Origin: Sphagnum compactum
Taxonomy: Eukaryota; Bryophyta; Sphagnopsida; Sphagnales
Assembly (NCBI GenBank): GCA_965153455.1
Contig: OZ234504.1
Location: forward strand, 9,548,001 to 9,612,000
Direction: 5' to 3'
DNA: 64,000 nucleotides
Of the stretch, positions 50,891-63,831 are shown one piece after another (the first letter of the stretch is position 1; each line of letters starts with the position of its first letter). The notes under the pieces are model-generated. The model worked only from the letters and a program-made list of their open reading frames with translations, had not been told where the DNA came from and made no database searches. The translations under genes were made by a program, and so were the position numbers.

Positions 50891-53800
50891 ATTGTCATTG
50901 CAAAAACCTAATAGCTGGGAACACCAGAATGTGAACGGAAATGTACATGAACCACCACAATGTAGTAGCCAAGTTAGGTTAGGGGCAATGATCGCGAAAG
51001 AAGTAGAGAACCAATGAATAAAAAAGTTTGAATTGAGATTACTTGTCATTAGTCATTTTATTAATTTTTCCACTCTCATTTTTTCCATTGTGCCTTTGGT
51101 TCACTTCACAAGTTCTTGAGCCAAGATGGGGAGCTCTATGCATGTGTGGCTCACTCAAATTTTACAACCATTTTACAACCATGATTACGATCCTGATTAC
51201 TGGGGTGAATGCATATTTGATAGTTCAAAGTATTTGGTGGGGGGACATTTGGGTTGCTTGGTAATGTCCAATGAATCACCTTTAGATTCCATTCATAGCT
51301 TTGTAAAGAGCTATGTTGCAAATGCCTTGTTTCTTGTCTTTGGAGATTTGACTTTACAATTAGGGTTTAGTCAAGGATTAATGCATAAAAGATACATCGG
51401 ATGTTGAGAATTAAATGCACAAACTTCGTATGATGATGATAATGCTAAGACTCAAATGGAATGTTAGCAGAAAAACATGATTTGATCTTTTGTGTAGTTT
51501 GTGTGCATAGAGGTCCATGATGGGTGTTAAACCAATTATCCAATTGTTTATTTAGGTTTTTGTTTGAATGGGTCCTTGCATTTTGTCATTTTGATTCAAC
51601 CGCTAAAAAAACTCACCTCATCGATTTGGATATTGGGACATGAACATTAAAAAAAATTTAAAATTTAAATTGTAATTTGGGGTTGATGCATTTTAAGCAT
51701 GAAAACAACTTATTAGATCATATAATATGATCATGTAATTGCAAAATAAATGAAATAGCTTTATTTCACATTAGAGCAATATCAAATTAGCACATTAAAT
51801 GTGTACAAATAAAGAAATGTGAAATTGTATGAATTGGTCACATAACATTACTCGATTAATATTTTCATTGCAATAATCCTAAAGCCCTATTCTTTCTTTT
51901 GTTATCACATTTTGAACAACATTTGATGATATATCAATTTTGTGAGTCATCTATAGGATTCAATAGTGAAATGGGTGAAGTTATTTTAACCTAGGAGAGC
52001 AAGTTGTGTGTCATAGACGAGGTGTGAATTTGTCAAACTTGCTCATGCACCCACTAACTCCGGTGTTCACATCGGATACAACCATTCCACCCAAATTAGT
52101 CATTGCACACATGGAGATAAAAACATATAACAATATGTCATTTAACATATGGAATGATTGTCAAAACTATTTTATGATAAAAGCAAGCAAGCAAAAAGAA
52201 GGGTTTGATTGCATCCAACCAACTTATTTTCAATACATATATACCATTCAATTAATATTGTGTGAATGCAACCACCACATTCCCCACCACCATCATCCCC
52301 ATGGTTGGGTTTTTTGACATGTGTAGTAGCCATTATATAATCATCAAATAGAGTTAGGTTTACCTAAAACATGTTTTTCTTGCTTGGAAAATAAATATAT
52401 GACCAATGAATTTTCACACAACATTACCATGATGTGAACAATGACCAATATCTTGTTCAAAACAAACCTTATGATCTACATAAGACTCACTAACAAACCT
52501 TTTGTTGTTTGACAAATGACAAATCTTATATATTTTATTGCTTGGACACCAATTATTAGTGTTGTTACACCACTCCCACCATCCACAAACCAAAGTTGTT
52601 TGTAGTTGAAAAGGATACTACTTTCCAATAAAATCAATAAATTCCCTACTAGAGATAACACCATCAAGCATGAATTTTCATCCACATTATGGCCTAGGGT
52701 CAAAACATCAACCATATCATTCTCTTTAATTGTAAAATGTTTTTCAACTTGTGTAGTTGGTAGCTTGGTTAAATCACTTATTCCCAGTAGAACCTAAGCA
52801 CCTATTAGTATTCTTGTACTTTCCAAAAAAACATGTGGCTAGTTGATTCCAAACAATATAACAAGGTTGTCATTTATAAACCTCATTAACTTAAATTTAA
52901 ACATGGAAACTTGTCTTAGTTAAAGTTATGTTGACTATTTAAAGGTTTAATAGATTTGAAGGTGATGAACAATGTTTGAAGAGAAATTTTCTATCAACTA
53001 GTTATGAGGTATTAACTTGGAAAACCAATTAGTCAAAGGGGTAAATGTTTTAGTTGTCACCTATTGGAGGTAACTATGAATTACAATAGTTTGAAAAATT
53101 AATTCCCCTTTCTCTAGAATTTGAATCAATTTTTTGGGCAAACGACTTAACTAACATGTAACTAATTGTCAGTTTTCCTATACATTGGTGATGAACATGT
53201 TTTTAAAAATCACATAAAAATTTGTTAGTGTAAATGGAAGGCGCCTCACTTAACCTAATCAAACATTAGATCTACGAAAACATTTCAAAGAACAAAATGC
53301 TTGTAAAGGTGGGCATTTTGCTTTTCAAAATGCCCCTATTACTTTCTTTAAATATCTATTACGATATTTGGTGAATAAGTCTTTAGTCAATTTCACATCA
53401 TGCAACACCCTTGAGCCAAGGCATTCCCAAAATAATTGGTCTTTAGCCTTTATATATCCTCAAGGCTCTTTATTTCAAGAAAAACCCCATCTTTAAAGTG
53501 TTACTCTACAAATAAATGCCAAATGATGGAATAGTTGGTGCTAATAATAGCGAGTTCATGAATTTGTCACCTAAAGAAGTTGTGCCATCATAACTATTTT
53601 AGTAGTAGGCCATGCATTAATCATCTAGTTGAAAAACATGAAAGTGGCACCCCACATTATGGATGCCAACCTTCGTAAACACATGGAAAATGATGATGAT
53701 GTAGGGGATGATGATGAGAATTTAGATGCAACTTGACAAGCAACAACAAAAGTTGATAAGTATGTAGTTGCCATAATGATGTCTTGGATCCATGGCCTTT

Positions 53801-55189
53801 TTGAATCCATATTAAAGGTAATGCAAGACTTGCATGAACATGAAATAGTTTGTAGAACCAACCCAATTGGTCATTAATCATTCTTTTCATGCACAAATTA
53901 CTACCAACTTCATTTTGAAACAAGCACAAAGAGTGTGCAAGGATGTCATCTTCTTAGCAATGAGCTACACGAGAAATTACCCCAAAAAAACACCAAGCAA
54001 TGAACCAATGGAACTCATTGGTCAATTTTTCACATGCACAAAGTATAGTGTGCTTGATTTTTGGCTTGAAACAAAACACAAAGGGCAAACAAAGGATTTC
54101 TTTCAATGGTGAATAAGGAGAAACAAATACTTAACAATAAATAGTAGATTTCACTATAGTAGTTTTAATTTAGCCCATGTGATCATGTTAAAAAAAAATT
54201 GTTGTGTTCCAAACTCCACATATTTATGAATATTAAACACATATTGTTGGGTGAAAGCACACAACGGTGTCCATTCTTTAGTGTCACAAGGAGGTGAAAG
54301 CACAAATAGGTGAACTATTTAGATTGTCACAATTGAAATTTTTATGAATTATAAGTGAACTTTAACTATAAAGTCATGTTCAATGTTTACATTGTCATTT
54401 TTAAAATTATTCATGTTAGAATTTAGTGAGAATCATATTAGAAAATATGGATGAATTCTAAGAAAAATTTGGACTCAAAATAAACTTTTAACAACAAATT
54501 TATCTTTGTCACACACATAAAATGACATAAGTGTCAATATTGACTTTAAAATAGTCACATAAAATGAGGTGTGTAAAACTAAAATGAATTGAAACTTTCT
54601 TGATACCAAAAATTTTGAATTTAAAAATTAATTTACAAGAAGTTATTTCATTTTACTTATTGAAAGTTCCTTCACATTCAAAATTCCAAAATTTTACATG
54701 GATTTTTGGTAATCACATGTCTACATATATCTAAAGGTGGTTTACCAATTTTTTATTCAAAATCATAAAGGAACACACATTGAATGGTGTAGTTTGTTAA
54801 ATGTCACATTCCAACAATTTTAGCTAGTGTAAAATTTGGATTTTCAAATGCCACTTTTAAACCACCTAACTATGCTTCATTTTTCACAACTTACATGATT
54901 TTTTCAATTGGAACTTATTGAATTAACATTACTTGTTATATTTATATTATTAAAACAAATAAAAATTCACCATACAGTTTCAATTTTATGCACCAAGTTC
55001 AACAAGACTATTATAAGTCCTTAAGAAATCCTTTAAAAACATCATGAATTTTGTTTAAAAACACAAAGGCACTCATTAGACACTTATGTACAATAATCAT
55101 TACACATACCATTAAAGGACTCCACACTAATAGTGAATTATGTAGCTTTGTGTGTTTTGAATAACTGCTAGTGTTTTTTACTTCAACCA

Positions 55190-55830
55190 TTGGATAAAAG
55201 CATGGTAAGGTCCTCAAAAATTATAGTCACAAACATTATTTTGTAGCATTTGAATTTTTGTTCCGTGAACATTTAGAATTGGAATTATTGTTGTGAATTT
55301 GAAAAGAGTTGATTAGCTTGGAACTTAGGCTAAGCATTTCTGAAAAAAAATAAAAATGATGGAGATTTTATGAGTATATTTATCAAAAAAATATACATGT
55401 CACAAAGTATGCAAAATTAAAACTATATTTCTAAAGTGGGGTTGTAGGTGATATTTTTGCATGAAACTTTGAGTGATGAATGACATTGATGCAAACTACC
55501 AAATTCCATTGATATTGACAAGTTTTTCAAATTTACCTGATGTATCTCATTCATCAAACATATTTTATTTTTCTATTTATAAGCTATGAAGGCATTATGA
55601 CTTTTTTTAAAAATTATAAACCACCTTGAAGGGAAGTAATAATAGATATATGAAGGGGGCATTAGTTCTTTTCCATTTACCTTTTGTTTATGAACATGGC
55701 ATGGAACCAAAAATATGGGTGTCTTGGTGTTACAACATGACTCCAAATTATATTTTATATATATATGACATACATGTTGTATATACAACCATTTTAAGTC
55801 TTGACAATTGAATCAAAATTAAATTATGTG
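55190..55830. repeat. Direct repeat copy A (~640 bp)
   Basis: Shares order and phrases with 57350-57990: gtaaggtcc, agtcacaaacatt-ttttg, gattagcttggaacttaggcta, atgatggagattt, tgatatttttgcatgaaa, ccattgatattgacaagtt and atatacaaccatttt. It is diverged with indels. Confidence 0.8.
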
Positions 55831-57349
55831 TCAATTGTAAGTAGTTTAATGTACTACAAAAGGACTATTGCAAACAATACATGCATTAGTCCTTTTATAG
55901 TACACTAAGTTTGTATTTGTTTATTCCTAAAAAGCTCCATGGTAATCCATAGTATACATTTTGTATTCATTTAAATATTTGAGTTGGTAGGTCCAAAAGT
56001 TAATCTTATATATTGAGTGGTGATGTTTTGCTCTTGAAGAAACACAGATCAAAGAAAGGGGAATTGGTGAAAAAATTGACCTCATTGTATAAGATGACTA
56101 CATTAGATGAATTTACAAATTATTTTAAACCAAAGTTCCAACATTTTGTTGCTAGGGAAGAAAATAAGCAATTCAAAACATGTGTGAAATCATTCTCTAA
56201 GGACTCTATTGTTTCAATTGTTGATCTTTTAAAAAAATTATAGCTTTGAAATACAAAATAAGGTTCAAAACATGCATTGGTTTTTTTATCAAATTAACAT
56301 ATTGGTTCACATAAGTTATTAACATAATCCAAATTTTGATCCATAAGATGAATTTTTTTTTGTTCTAATAGTATATCACTTTTATATTTTAGATAAGAAG
56401 CATGACTCAAAAGTTGTTCAACCATGCTTTTAGTTACATTGGCAACATCTATTTGTTAATGGATTTGTGTCAAAATGGCACTATGTTCGAATGGTTATGC
56501 ATCACAAATCAAGTCATCAAAGCTATGATATTTTGTTAGTTGATATCCAAACACAACTAGTGGATGTAGGATGATATGGGGTTTTTGCAAATCAAACCAT
56601 GGTAAGAGCCCCCTTGATGGGGCAAGTGCGACCATCAAATCATTTCTTTGACATGAGTAATGAAATATTCATGGCACTAGCTTGCAAATGCATAAGATGT
56701 TGCATACAATTTTTGCATGCTAACCTTTTTGACAAACTTGAAACCTCATATTTTTTAGAAAGGAGACCCTTACAAAGAGTCTTTTGACATATTAAAGCAA
56801 TTGATGTTGACCACAAGTCAACTATCTATCGTAATACCTTTACCATTTTGAGATATTGCAAGCGATTTTTATATTTTTCATTTTTCATTTTTTCACTTCA
56901 ACCTTATAATGACAAATTTCCTAAGAATTCAAATGCAATAAAAGTGAGAAAATAATAATTTGACATATTATTGCAAATAAGCACCTACGGCAATTACATA
57001 GATAATGATAAGTATGTAGTTTAAATGCCATTAAACTAAACCTTAACAACATGAATCAGCCAATTGTGATGATTTTAGGGTAGGTATTGATTTTGAATAC
57101 TTGTTATTGGAATTCATGTGTGATGGTTAAGATCTCAGGTGTTCATGGATAAATGAATGCGATGATTCATAAATTTTGACATTCTAAAATTAAGTTTTTT
57201 GAAACTTTTGACAAGGTGGCTATTAATTTTTTGCAAATTTCAGATTTTATTATTATTATTTAAATTGTGGCCGAAATGGTAAAGGTCCTATGGTATGGTT
57301 GTGAGTTTGTGGAAGGCACTATGAAATTACATTTAGTTTGTTTTATGTA

Positions 57350-57990
57350 CCAAAACAACTTAAGGGTAAAAACATAGTAAGGTCCCCCCAAAAGTAGTCA
57401 CAAACATTGTTTTGCAACTTTTTAAAAAAAATGCACTTTCACAAATGAAATTACTCTTAATTCGAATTATTTTGAAAAGATTTGATTAGCTTGGAACTTA
57501 GGCTAACCATTTCTATAAAAAATTAAATTAAATGATGGAGATTTAAAAATCTATGAATATATTTATCACAAAATCATGAAAAGTATGAAAAATTAAAAAT
57601 ATATTTCAAAAGTGAAGTTGGCTTAGGTGATATTTTTGCATGAAATTTTGGGTGGTAAATGATATTGATACAAATTGTACAAAATTCCATTAATATTGAC
57701 AAGTTCTTCAAATAATGTATGCCACTCATCCTATGGGTTTTTCTCTTTATGTAAGGCATGAAAACATTATGATCTTATTATTATTGTTATTATATTAAAC
57801 CATCTTGAAATGAAAAAATAACACGTATATGAAGCGAGGGAGTGTTGTTTTATTTTTCATTTAACTTTTGTTTATGTGTGTGGCATGGAACCAAGAGTAG
57901 AGATGGACATACATCGCAACACGACCCTAAATTATGTGATATACAATGTATATGTTGAATATACAACCATTTTTTAGATCTTGATCATTG
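57350..57990. repeat. Direct repeat copy B (~640 bp)
   Basis: Second copy of the 55.2-kb repeat in the same orientation, about 2.15 kb downstream. The pair could be decayed long terminal repeats around a 1.5-kb interior, or two insertions of one dispersed element. No coding remnant of a retrotransposon was recognised between them. Confidence 0.8.
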
Positions 57991-58604
57991 AATCAAAATC
58001 AAAATGATTGCAAATTCAAGTGGTTGTAAATCACTTTACATTTTGACCATTGGATTGGTATGAAACAATTTAAAATATTTGCATAAAATTATATGTTGCA
58101 AAAAATATTTATAAATATTATAATTACTTTTAACAATTTCATGACATTTGCCTAAAGTGGGGTAAGCTTAGTGTGTTTTTACCAACCCTTAACAACACTT
58201 TTGATGAAACATTTTTCTAACTTATGTGTGTATTGTGTAGATGACCTAATTGGGTTGAATGCCTTAACCTACCATGGACATGTGACTGAATTTCAAAACA
58301 TTTGCAATTGTTCAAGAATTCAGGGTTATCACCATGTCTATGCACTCGTCATGATCATGCAACAAACGCATATCTATACATAGATGCAACTATGTATCAC
58401 ATCAATATAGGATCAATCTAGGTCAACCTAGGGTCAATGTACCAAGAGTGGGATGGGGATTGAAAATGTAACAAAGTTGATGAAGATGAATCAACCACAA
58501 CTTTAGATGTAGCTGATAACTTTGTTGTGAATGTAGTGGGTAGGCAATAGTGAAGGAGCTGATTTTCAGATCATCTCTTGCACCAACCATTTCCATGAAA
58601 GCTT

Positions 58605-58925
58605 GGTTGATCAATGCATTTCAAGTGACCAACTGAAAGCTTGGTGTATGATGCACGGTTGGATAATGGTTTTATTGATTAGTAGGGGGTATTCTTGCTA
58701 TCTGAAATGCAAGGTGGCTTCATCTGAATCCCAAGGTGAAAGCTATGTAGTGATAAACTTTCATTGATCCATGGTCCTTGAAGTGACCAACTTTGGTTTA
58801 TGGATGCATGGATTTCATATAATTTGTTGGATCTAGTTGTTTTATTGATCAGTGAGGTATGTCTAAAATGTAGGTTGGCATCATTTGAATATTAAGGTGG
58901 AAGCTGTGCAGTGAGTAGTTCACAT
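58605..58925. repeat. Tandem duplication, ~160-bp period
   Basis: Two adjacent copies share ttgaagtgaccaactt-like, ttggat...gttttattgatcagt, ctgaaatg-aggtggc and catctgaat-aaggtggaagct phrases. The copies start near 58615 and 58780. Confidence 0.75.
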
Positions 58926-59434
58926 TTGTGTTTAATATGAACCAAGACCCTCTTTTTTGGTGATTTTCCTCTTGTTTTTCACATATTATGTTTTGCTGCA
59001 GAATTTGATCTTCTTCTGTAGTTGAGTTTTTTGTCTTTGAATTAGTCAATGTTGTTTTTGTCTTAAGATATAAGAACTCAGATTTGTATGTAGATTTCTA
59101 CAATAAAGTGGGTGCAAAATTTTGTAGAAGTCTGAAATCTGTGAGTATTTCTCACTGCATATGCCCTCGAAATTATTTGGTAGAGACCAATTGAGCCTTT
59201 GCATCTTAGAACTTCCGTTTAAAGTTCTGAAACTTACAGACTTGTGTCTTTGTGCTTTCTCCTTTGCAAAATTTCTACATACATTTGTCTTTTGAATCTT
59301 TTAAATTCTTTTGATATAGCCTAACAAGTTAGCAGTAGAGCTCAGTTCTCTAATAGAGAAATCGGGAAGAGAATTTGGAGTTCTAGAAGAGAATTCTGGA
59401 AGAATTGGGAGTTCTGGAAGCTCGTGATCCATAG

Positions 59435-59940
59435 TTATGAGGGCTCGAACACAGTAGATTCAGCTTTATAATGTTCCTCGTCAGCAACAGATTGATCAGA
59501 AGCTCGATCCCGGCAATCGGTGTTGATGAGGGAAGCAGGGCGAGCAACGAACAGTGCCTTCTCATCACCAGCCAGTTGTACAATGACTGTAGTCTGATCC
59601 GGCAGCTGCGACCCGGAATCATCGACTGTTGGAGGATACTGAGCTGATGGGTGATGATGATGATGATGTGGGGCGACGCTCATATTGGCGACCGCAGCAA
59701 GTGCTGCTGCGTGAGCATCTACGGTGATATTCTCATGGTGGATCTTGCTGATATTCCAGTGAAATTTGCATTCCGACTACGACTGATATTCATCTGACGC
59801 TTCTTGTAGGAACAAAGGAGGAGGATGACTGCTAAGCATATGAGACATACCATGCAAATGCTATGAGTATAAGGGAGCTCGAAAACGGACGTTGTTGGTT
59901 GCAGCTTGTAGTGATTCCGCCAGTTTCCTGATCTATGCAT
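59435..59940 (-). CDS. Possible GLUTAMINE DUMPER-like membrane protein (two frames)
   Basis: Frame A, from ATG at 59940, reads 73 codons with a single hydrophobic helix (ICMVCLICLAVILLLCSY) followed by basic KKRQ. Frame B, open from about 59775 to the stop at 59435, has six His and then TTVIVQLAGDEKALFVARP. That stretch resembles the cytosolic VIMAG box of GLUTAMINE DUMPER proteins, small single-pass regulators of amino-acid export. The helix-then-VIMAG order and combined length (about 165 residues) fit the family. However, the two parts are in different frames, overlapping at 59719-59775. I see no convincing intron, and family genes are usually intronless. So this is either a frameshifted pseudogene, a sequence error, or a chance likeness. 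Confidence 0.35.
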
Positions 59941-60426
59941 ACTTTACCAGTGTTATTATCTGGTAGAGAAACAGGAGCCCCGTGGTGCCGATCACGTGGT
60001 GGTGAGAGTAGCCATCGTCGTGCGGGACCTACGGAAAACATTTGCCAGCATTAACAGCTTCAATGCATTGGGAGAAATATAATTCAGGACTTGGTACAGA
60101 CATCTTGTTATTACGCCGCCTGCAAGTTTGAGAAGAATATGTACAACGATTGTACACAACAGCAAGCTCTTCTATCGTGTACCAAACTAACACCTAAGAC
60201 CCATCCTCACGACGTCAGTAAAACTTAGGACTCATGTTTTTCATTTGTTTTGCAGAAGAGATCAACTGTAAAGTGCCGGGCCTGATCAGGCAAATGGAGA
60301 AACTAACTCGATGTACATACCAACACTAATCTCGCAATTGGAAAGGTCACTGGATGGGAAACACCAGAAAGACAGATTGATGAACTCGTAGGCTGAGGTA
60401 GCCGAGGCCGATCACGCTAGCTTAAA

Positions 60427-60428
<2 letters not shown>

Positions 60429-60462
<34 letters not shown>
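60429..60462. repeat. (CT)n microsatellite
   Basis: About 16 CT units upstream of the putative GLUTAMINE DUMPER-like frames. On that gene's sense strand it reads (AG)n, possibly in the promoter or leader. Confidence 0.85.
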
Positions 60463-60466
<4 letters not shown>

Positions 60467-60469
60467 CTC

Positions 60470-62400
60470 ACTCTCAGACTCTCTCGCTGTGTTCTAGGGT
60501 CTATTGAAAATAGTCTGCACTTTGCCAAACTTCATCTTTGATAGAGTAGATAGAAATTGAAATAGAAAATGTCTCTCAAGATGTTCAAAACGGTATGTAA
60601 AGGTACGTGATCTGTGGACCTTGAAGATCTTGCCAGCTAAAGGAGACTATCACCGTTGCGGACGAATCTTGATGGGTCCATGTTGTTTCCTGTCGGCAGA
60701 TCAAGTACCTGATCCACTCTTGAACCGTTCGACTGCAACTGTTTTGAGAGCACGAACATTCTAGTTTAATCATGAGGTCTGGCTCATCAGTTAGACATGA
60801 AATATTTCGCACGATGCTATAATCACTTTCCTCTGGCTTCTAACCTTCGATACATTCAAACAACTCCCTCAGCACATGCAGGACAAGCTTAAGCTTTGCG
60901 CAAGGACATTGAAAGAAGAAAGCCTGAAATGTGTGATCTGAGATCACTGATTGCTCTCCAAGTCCCACAATTCATCAACAGTTTGTTTTTAGTTTTTTTT
61001 CCCCTCATATGAAGTCCAGCCGTTGTGCAGGCACTTGTACAACAACCACTGGACTACAGGACTTTTAACTACAATTAGTTCTGCACTTCCGCACTGCCTG
61101 CAGCAACTCATTTCAGAATCGAACTAGAGTTCTAAACTTGGAACCAAATGAGAGCAACTACAAGTCTACTTGGTTCCATCATTCTTCCACAAATTTAGCT
61201 GCAGCAGCTTGAATTTGAAGAATTCCTTTCCACATTTTGAGGCTCTCCAAAAACCCAGTTTGAATACTGGGTGCTTGAATCCTAAAATCCGGTGGAGGTT
61301 TGAAATATACTTGGATCATGCTTTCCAAAAATTTGGGTACAGTTTGAATACTGGGTGCTTGAATCCTAAAATCCGGTGGAGGTTGTTTGAATGCTGGACA
61401 GCAGTCCTAGGGCAATGACAAGTTGCTTTGGAAAATTGGAATTGAACTGCAAAAGTCTCAAGTGGTGTGTGCTACTCTAGAGTTGCATTTGCAAACCTAA
61501 AGAAGAAATAATGGGAAGTTCTATACATGGAAACCCAGTTCATCTTCTTTTCTTTTATGTTTGGGTGTGTGTGTACACATGATTATTCCATGTGGTAACA
61601 TTAAGCCGATCACCCAAGTGGTGAGACTTTTGATCGCAGTGAGGTTTTTGTTTAAAACGAAGAAATTCAATTTTTTGAAGTCAGAAGCTTTTTTCCACTC
61701 TGGTGATTTCATCTCCCAGATTTCAAAGTATATCATGAATTTGGAAGTTCCATGGCATCAACCCTCTTAAGTTTGAAACTATTTAGGCCATTACTAGCTC
61801 TTGCTTTTGTATTCATGCCTGTAACAAAAGATATGAAAACATCATTTTTCATAAGGTTCACCAATTAGAAAAACTAGTCATTTTAATCCAACATTTATTC
61901 CAAATCCCACATTGGTGAAGATTGAATGCAGTTTGATGCTTCTAAGGACTGTCTTCATGGAGCATATGTTTTTGGCAGTTTTGTCAGATCAAAAGTTGTC
62001 CTTAAAATGTTTGGATACAGTGTAATCCCCATATGCAAAAATATGTAAAGCAAGGGCAATCTCACTATGGTGATCTCAATGTTTGTCATCAAGAGTGCAA
62101 TGACATGGGACAGTTGAATGAGGCCAATCCTAACAAGCATTGCAAATGGGGAATAGTACTGTAGTGAATGTGATTGCAGACAAACTCCGCAAGCATAAGA
62201 GCTACTTCCAGGCACAGCAACAACCATAAGAGTCATAAACTCTTCATTGACAACTTCATCTGAACGGAAGCAAGTAGCTCCATTACCAGCGGCAACTGAT
62301 TCCCCGCTGTAACAAAAGAATTGGATCCCTCATTCTGAGTTTGCCAATCAGATTTTTTCCAACTGGTCAAAGTTAAACCTGTGGGCAGAAAAGAAGGATC
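60470..62400. other. Intergenic, KDSA 3' flank
   Basis: No gene is supported. It holds the 45-bp duplication near 61.3 kb. The right part is probably the KDSA 3' UTR and flank. Confidence 0.5.
61256..61385. repeat. Near-perfect 45-bp direct duplication
   Basis: cagtttgaatactgggtgct and the following ~25 bp, ending in ccggtggaggtt, occur identically at about 61256-61300 and 61339-61384. The period is about 83 bp. The lack of divergence suggests a recent event. Confidence 0.9.
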
Positions 62401-62413
62401 AGGTTTCAAGCTG

Positions 62414-63831
62414 TCAGAATTCTTCATCAACTGGTGTAAGGTCAATGTTGAGCGGCTCCTTGCCCTTTGTCACTCTCTGCAACCAAAAAGCTTGCTGTTT
62501 GTAAGGCCACATAAATTACAATCTTCCTGTATCCACAACATTGACAATCTTCAGCCATATGTACATGTAGGATAAAACTGTGCTTGGATACATGATCCTT
62601 CTTTATATGAACCATATGCAGAACAGGAACCTCATGCTTATTATCTTGTAAGTTTCCAGAGAGAGAGAGAGAGAGAGAGAACATACTGCAATTGCAATCA
62701 ACTCCTCCAGCAAAGCCTTCAAGTTTCGCAGTGGCTGTTGACATGCAAGTGCAAGGCAAGCATCTGAGTAGTAAATCATACTAAGTGTAACAAGGACCAT
62801 CTCTTTTGGAGCATGACTAACATCCCAATAGTTCACAGAGAAAAGAGTTTAAAGCTGTATACCCACTGAGTTGGACCATCACATGGAGCTTGCAGTGGAT
62901 TATCATGCACCTGCAATTTCATTTCATGCACCATACTCTGTCACTTGACTTACTCCGGGCATTTGCAAAAACATTATCTCCTCAACAGTATTCAATCAAA
63001 GACAAGAATTACAAGGTAGACTAACCTCCATGAAGAGTCCATCTACACCAACAGCAACACAAGCCCTTGCAATGCAAGGAATCAGTTCACGCAGACCTCC
63101 ACTTGCAACCCCACCACCATCAAGCTGCCCCCACTCTGCTGTCAGGAAGATGAATAGCTGTGTGGACAAACCTTTCCTACTGTAAAATTTACATGAAAAA
63201 AGAGTGTCAACATAAAAGCCACATAATTGGAAAGAAATGCAAGAAGCCTGGGTTGCTGTAGGGGATTCACCTTCTTTCCAGCAGGCTGTTGCAATGAGTG
63301 AGTGATATCAGCAATCTGCAAAAACCAGTAGGCCCTATCAGTTAACTGAGTTGTCAACTAACATGCTCCCCAGCAATATTTCAGAGGTCTCCAAATATGA
63401 GAAGAGGACTAAAGACAAGTCTGCGGAATAGTAGTTACAACATGTTACCACAGGGGCATTGGCTTCTCTCATCCACTCTAGATTGCGTGGATCAACAATC
63501 AGGTCATCTGCATGCAATCAAGAACCATTTCTACAAATCATTGCTGACACTGAGATGGATGGTAGACTACCAATCAACTGATCATGCATACACATGTCAC
63601 CAATAATAACATTGCACCACAACCTTGCAACTTTGTCAGCTGAAATTTGTCAAGCTGTATCTGACACAGGAAGGTTCTATCTAGTCAACAAATCCAATAT
63701 GATCAATAAAAGAGCTCTACTTCAAGACAGCAATCGTTCTACTCACTGTAGCCAAACATGGTGCCACGTTCACACACCATCACATTTGGGTTTCCTGCTA
63801 GCCTGATCTTGTTAGCTGAATTTGCCATCAC
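62414..63831 (-). CDS. KDSA: 2-dehydro-3-deoxyphosphooctonate aldolase (Kdo-8-P synthase), 3' part
   Basis: Seven exons in view: 63831-63747, 63507-63449, 63315-63271, 63124-63026, 62910-62863, 62734-62687 and 62476-62414, with matching phases (1, then 0). It condenses phosphoenolpyruvate with arabinose-5-phosphate to Kdo-8-phosphate, on the way to Kdo of pectic rhamnogalacturonan II, in the cytosol. Family motifs in order: KIRLAGNPNVMVCERGTMFG, DLIVDPRNLEWMREANAPV, ADITHSLQQPAGKK, LDGGGVASGGLRELIPCIAR, GVDGLFMEVHDNPLQAPCDG, PLRNLKALLEELIAIA and VTKGKEPLNIDLTP. The N-terminal half lies beyond the right edge. The 169 bp right of 63831 look intronic. Intron 6 holds a (GA)n run at 62659-62681. 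Confidence 0.93.
62659..62681. repeat. (GA)n microsatellite in KDSA intron
   Basis: About eleven GA units directly next to the donor side of the KDSA exon ending 62687. Confidence 0.85.

Larger units (their letters stand above)
49880..59340. other. Long AT-rich intergenic stretch with dispersed repeats
   Basis: No intact gene is supported. It holds the MITE-like copy at 50.63 kb, a pair of ~630-bp direct repeats at 55.2 and 57.35 kb, and a ~160-bp tandem duplication at 58.6 kb. Open frames of 80-100 codons (for example 52006-52317 and 53867-54112) lack recognisable motifs or splice-consistent neighbours. Confidence 0.6.

Noticed and set aside
53625-54112. Possible small gene from overlapping frames at 53.6-54.1 kb
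   Set aside because: Frames on both strands are short and unrelated to known domains, with no consistent splice links.
55190-57990. Intact LTR retrotransposon
   Set aside because: The repeats are strongly diverged and the 1.5-kb interior has no gag or pol motif, so only a repeat pair is reported.
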